Part shown: piece after piece, positions 61,635 to 64,000 of the stretch
Numbering within the stretch: position 1 is the stretch's first letter
Layout: the number at the start of each line of letters is the position of its first letter
NCBI GenBank assembly: GCA_903865745.1
Contig: CAIPKV010000070.1
Coordinates: 1 to 64,000 of the forward strand
Direction of reading: 5' to 3'
Length of the DNA: 64,000 nucleotides
From: an uncultured Verrucomicrobia subdivision 3 bacterium
Lineage (GTDB): Bacteria; Verrucomicrobiota; Verrucomicrobiia; Limisphaerales; UBA11358
Notes under the pieces: model-generated
Database searches by the model: none
The model's input: the letters and a program-made list of their open reading frames with translations, nothing else
What the model was told of the DNA's origin: nothing
Made by a program: the position numbers and the translations under genes

Positions 61635-62252
61635 TCAAGTGCTCATGTGCTGGACCGGCTCGCACCACGGGCCGGTCAGATTCTTCGCCACCATCGTACG
61701 AGCGCGCAGCGAATGCATGGAACCGGAGGGCAACTCATCCAAAACGACATTGTCCGGGTCGGTGAAGGTGCTGTATTTGACCGTTCCACCGGGCAGCAAC
61801 GTATCTTCAACCACATAACACCAGGCGGCGGGGTCGTGTTGCAATTCCAGACCTAGCCGGCTGGGACCGAGATTGGTGACGCTGATAATGGCGGTAAGTC
61901 CGGGCACGCTGCCAGTGCGGGTATCGCTGGCCAGCTTGAAACCATACGCTGGCACGATAGCCGGATTGTTAGCGGCGTTGGCCGCGTTCACGACGTCGTT
62001 GCAAAGTGTATCAAACAGCGCAATCAGTTCCTCGCGGATGGCTATTTTGTTGAGGGTATCTTCCTTCGTGCCATTTTCGCAGACGGCGACGATATCCAAT
62101 AGCGCCTGCGCCTTGGCCTTCAAAATCAACGCCGTGACCGTGGTGGTGATGGCGTAAGTGCTCTTGGCGATGAGGGCGGCGCCGCTCAAGCCGTGTTCGC
62201 CTAGGTCGGTGTCGGACAGTTTATGATATTCGTGCAGGGCTTTGATGCTCAT
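61635..62252 (-). CDS. Helical-bundle plus fibronectin-type-III-like protein, paralog 2
   Basis: 205 residues, paralogous to the protein at 3405: VCENGTKEDTLNKIAIREEL versus VCKDGTRQDTILEQQLKVAL, AANNPAIVPAYGFKLASDT versus NSNNDPVIMASSGFPLASL, and a FN3-like C-terminus (GLELQHDPAAWCYVVEDTLL, PGGTVKYSTFTDPDNVVLDE, GSMHSLRARTMVAKNLTGPW). No signal peptide. Function unknown. Its 5' end faces a hairpin and 20-bp array 120 bp away. Confidence 0.75.
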   Translation of the reverse strand: MSIKALHEYHKLSDTDLGEHGLSGAALIAKSTYAITTTVTALILKAKAQALLDIVAVCENGTKEDTLNKIAIREELIALFDTLCNDVVNAANAANNPAIVPAYGFKLASDTRTGSVPGLTAIISVTNLGPSRLGLELQHDPAAWCYVVEDTLLPGGTVKYSTFTDPDNVVLDELPSGSMHSLRARTMVAKNLTGPWCEPVQHMST

Positions 62253-62369
62253 GTTGGCTAGATGGAGTTGAATGTTTTAGCCGTCCAGCACGCCCCCCTG
62301 GCTACACTTACGACCTTTGACCAAACTGAAGTTAACAGAACGCGCCAGCATAGCAATGGGGCGGATACG

Positions 62370-62410
62370 ATTCGCATCTGGCTAATAGTATGTATTAGCC
62401 AGACGCGAAT
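62370..62410. repeat. 18-bp-stem hairpin at the array edge
   Basis: ATTCGCaTCTGGCTAATA (62370-62387), loop GTATG, then TATTAGCCAGAcGCGAAT (62393-62410): 17 of 18 pairs match. It ends at the base before the first unit of the 20-bp array. No T-run follows, so it is not a terminator. Confidence 0.85.
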
Positions 62411-62670
62411 GGACGGCAAAGTCGCGTGGCCGACGGCGAAGTCATTTTGCCGACGGCAAAGCTACTTTGCGGACGGCAAAACTCCTAAGCGGTTCGCCAG
62501 CACCGGTTCGCGTTGTCGAAAACTGCTGCGCCGTTTGGGAAATGACTTTGCCGTCGGCAGCGTCATTTCCCCGACGGCAAAACGCCAACCGAATCCGGGA
62601 ATGCGACTTCGCCGACGGCGGAGCAGGTTTGCCGACGGCGAAAAGCCTCTGCCAAGCCGTTTATGGCCGG
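62411..62670. repeat. 20-bp tandem array, 13 units
   Basis: Units start at 62411 and every 20 bp after, each with a GACGGC(A/G)AA-type start: GGACGGCAAAGTCGCGTGGC, CGACGGCGAAGTCATTTTGC, CGACGGCAAAGCTACTTTGC and later divergent units. The common core TTTGCCGACGGCAAA is an odd palindrome. Between convergent-facing genes; no spacers, so not CRISPR. Confidence 0.88.
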
Positions 62671-62747
62671 CGAAACGGGGAAAACGTTGGCGGGGCGGGA
62701 ACTTTGTAATGGACAACCGGCGGCGGCGAAATTAGAAAGACTGCCTA

Positions 62748-63671
62748 CTACTCTTCAAAGTAATCACCATCGATTCGCTTGATTTCGTAGGAGTGAGCTG
62801 GTGCTACACCAATGTTGTGTTCAATCATCAAGTCAGCGAGCCGACTTCCATCGATAAGAATGACCTTTTGCGAAATACTTTTGGCGTAAGCCTTCGCCGT
62901 CTCAGCAAAGTCACTGGTCGTAATAAAAATCCCCTTCTGCGCCTGTTTTCCAGCAAGTGCACCTACGAAACTTTGAATGTCAGGTCGACCAACTGTCGTG
63001 TCACTCCATTTTTTAGCTTGAACATAAATCACATCCAAACCAAGACGGTCTTCATTGATCACACCATCAATGCCTTCGTCGTTTGAAGCTTTAGTAACAC
63101 GCGCGGCTTCTTCACGAGAACCGCCGTAGCCCATTGCTACCAACAAATCCAAGACGAGTTGTTCAAAACGAAACGCATCCATCTTCTTTACGATACCCAG
63201 CAGTTCGCTTTTGAGACTGCTCTGGAGTGTCCCATACGCTGCTTCAATAATTTCTTCGGGAGTTTTTGAATCTGCCTCTTTGCCTGCGGCCACTTCGTTG
63301 TCTTGGTTTTGATTTTTCGTTTTACCTTTAGCCTCCGCAAATTCTACAAAGCTTGGGAACTTCATTAAGTATTCACGGTCAATCATTGTCGGCTTTTCAG
63401 TCGCAACTTTTTTTCCAAGCTCGGTGATTACATAGAGACCTTTCTTCGGACGGTCCAGAAGCCCAGCGCGAAACAAATCATAACAAGCCCAGTTAGCGCG
63501 GTTATGCCACCGGCGTTGTGTCCCGCTTGGCAACATTTCATTTTGTTCGGCTTCAGTTAATTTGAAGTGAACAGCAAGTGTCGTAAAAACTTCAGCAAGA
63601 CGATGCGGCTTACCATCCGAGAAGAACTGCATTGCCGGCGCTTTGATTTCGTTAAATTCAGGAACTGGCAT
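62748..63671 (-). CDS. mrr: Mrr-type restriction endonuclease
   Basis: 307 residues. N-terminal winged-helix Mrr_N (FSDGKPHRLAEVFTTLAVHF, RRWHNRANWACYDLFRAGLL, KGLYVITELGKKV) and a C-terminal PD-(D/E)xK domain: FEQLVLDLLVAMGYGG, NDEGIDGVINEDRLGLDVIY with the aspartate, and VQAKKW with the Q-x-K lysine. It cuts modified or invading DNA. No methylase gene is adjacent, as expected for a type IV enzyme. A+T-richer codon use than the neighbours suggests acquisition. Confidence 0.92.
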   Translation of the reverse strand: MPVPEFNEIKAPAMQFFSDGKPHRLAEVFTTLAVHFKLTEAEQNEMLPSGTQRRWHNRANWACYDLFRAGLLDRPKKGLYVITELGKKVATEKPTMIDREYLMKFPSFVEFAEAKGKTKNQNQDNEVAAGKEADSKTPEEIIEAAYGTLQSSLKSELLGIVKKMDAFRFEQLVLDLLVAMGYGGSREEAARVTKASNDEGIDGVINEDRLGLDVIYVQAKKWSDTTVGRPDIQSFVGALAGKQAQKGIFITTSDFAETAKAYAKSISQKVILIDGSRLADLMIEHNIGVAPAHSYEIKRIDGDYFEE

Positions 63672-63698
63672 AATTCTTCACGGCTTGTTTTTACTTTG

Positions 63699-63759
63699 TT
63701 ACTCCCACTCGATCGTGCCGGGGGGGCTTGCTGGTGATGTCGAGGACGCAGCGGTTCAT
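63699..63759 (-). pseudogene. guaA: Displaced guaA 3' end (GMP synthase C-terminus)
   Basis: The reverse strand reads MNRCVLDITSKPP, then after one extra C in a run of seven, GTIEWE and a TAA stop. (I/V)NR-x-x-(Y)D-(V/I)-(T/S)-x-KPP-x-TIEWE is the conserved end of GMP synthase. Only about 20 codons are present; hicA occupies the position where the body should be, and the fragment starts at hicA's stop codon. The guaA 3' end is a known integration site of genomic islands. Confidence 0.72.
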
Positions 63760-63971
63760 AGCAACGCGGCGAATTCTTCCACAGTCATGCCCGCCTGGTC
63801 AATCAGCCCTTTAAGCGTGCCGGGCTTGATGGGTTTGTGCTGGGGAACAACCACCGTGCGGGAACCACGTCGCATAATGAGATGGGAACCGGTCTGGCGC
63901 TGAGTTTCAAATCCGGCGCGTCGGAGAGCGCGTGCGGCTTCGGAGCCGGACACGTCGCGGGGAATTTTCAT
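63756..63971 (-). CDS. hicA: HicA-family mRNA interferase toxin
   Basis: 71 residues: MKIPRDVSGSEAARALRRAG, FETQRQTGSHLIMRRGSRTV with the catalytic His, then PQHKPIKPGTLKGLIDQAGM. A closer match to standard HicA than the copy at 1572. Its start overlaps the hicB stop (ATGA) and its stop overlaps the guaA-like fragment. Confidence 0.93.
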   Translation of the reverse strand: MKIPRDVSGSEAARALRRAGFETQRQTGSHLIMRRGSRTVVVPQHKPIKPGTLKGLIDQAGMTVEEFAALL

Positions 63972-64000
63972 GCCAGCACCAGCGCGGGGTCTTCCACGAA
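63968..64000 (-). CDS. hicB: HicB-family antitoxin, C-terminal part only
   Basis: The last 10 codons (FVEDPALVLA) of a frame that ends in an ATGA overlap with hicA. The position and the motif V-E-D-P-A-L-V-x-A fit the C-terminus of HicB; compare EDPALDAFVAE in the hicB at 1814. The rest is beyond the window. Confidence 0.6.
   Translation of the reverse strand, partial: FVEDPALVLA

Noticed and set aside
62411-62670. CRISPR or attC-type integron array
   Set aside because: 20-bp phase without spacers or cassette genes; no integrase. The hairpin at the edge is reported as its own feature.

Overview
The window (about 58% G+C by eye) reads as chromosomal DNA from a Gram-negative, pilus-bearing bacterium of the PVC group, most likely Verrucomicrobiota close to Pedosphaera/Limisphaerales. 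This is inferred from a PEP-CTERM protein, LptE/BamD outer-membrane assembly genes, a MASE1 hybrid kinase, a Hanks-type kinase with an N-terminal zinc ribbon, degenerate sulfatase-like genes, and many short repeat words of a kind I associate with that group. No rRNA or tRNA gene and no CRISPR array was seen.

Layout. 1-4.3 kb is an accessory zone: the tail of a REP-associated transposase (RAYT) with a REP-like palindrome, a ParE/RelE toxin pair, an orphan brnA whose brnT is reduced to 16 codons, hicBA, four copies of a dispersed repeat, a 14-unit 21-bp tandem array and a helical/FN3 protein gene. 4.3-12.5 kb holds two paralogous exported proteins, a TMTC-like TPR membrane protein and a spermidine-synthase-like membrane protein. 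12.9-25 kb is mostly housekeeping (sucC, an rRNA pseudouridine synthase/methyltransferase fusion, hisI, squalene synthase, lysA, FIST protein, sufE), ending in an IS110/IS1111-type element inserted in a palindromic repeat word. 25-38.9 kb has tatD, tcdA, a DUF155/RMD1-like protein, a DUF255 protein, a CPBP-thiL-tsaE-tsaB operon, a PEP-CTERM protein, an S1/P1-like nuclease, a histone-deacetylase-family enzyme, prmC and murA.

39-50.5 kb is a signalling and envelope block: Ser/Thr kinase, lptE, bamD, then a tight PilT / roadblock / MglA / long roadblock-tailed operon, divergent from a response regulator-DUF4388 operon that ends at uppP. 50.6-61.6 kb has LysM, DUF554, two MFS transporters, a sulfatase-fold protein that has lost its catalytic residues, a WecG/TagA glycosyltransferase fused to two STAS domains, a response regulator and a 1105-residue hybrid kinase. 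61.6-64 kb returns to accessory DNA: a second helical/FN3 paralog, an 18-bp-stem hairpin abutting a 13-unit 20-bp array, an Mrr-type endonuclease, and a displaced guaA 3' end next to hicBA, which looks like an integration-site scar.

The most unusual property is the repeat content: (i) a lexicon of short, internally tandem words that lies between genes and also in frame inside conserved genes (prmC, tsaE, the RluA fusion, DUF255, sufE tail); (ii) three arrays with strict 20- or 21-bp phase; (iii) REP-like palindromes with base-pair covariation beside a RAYT remnant; and (iv) an IS1111-like element inside one of the palindromic words.
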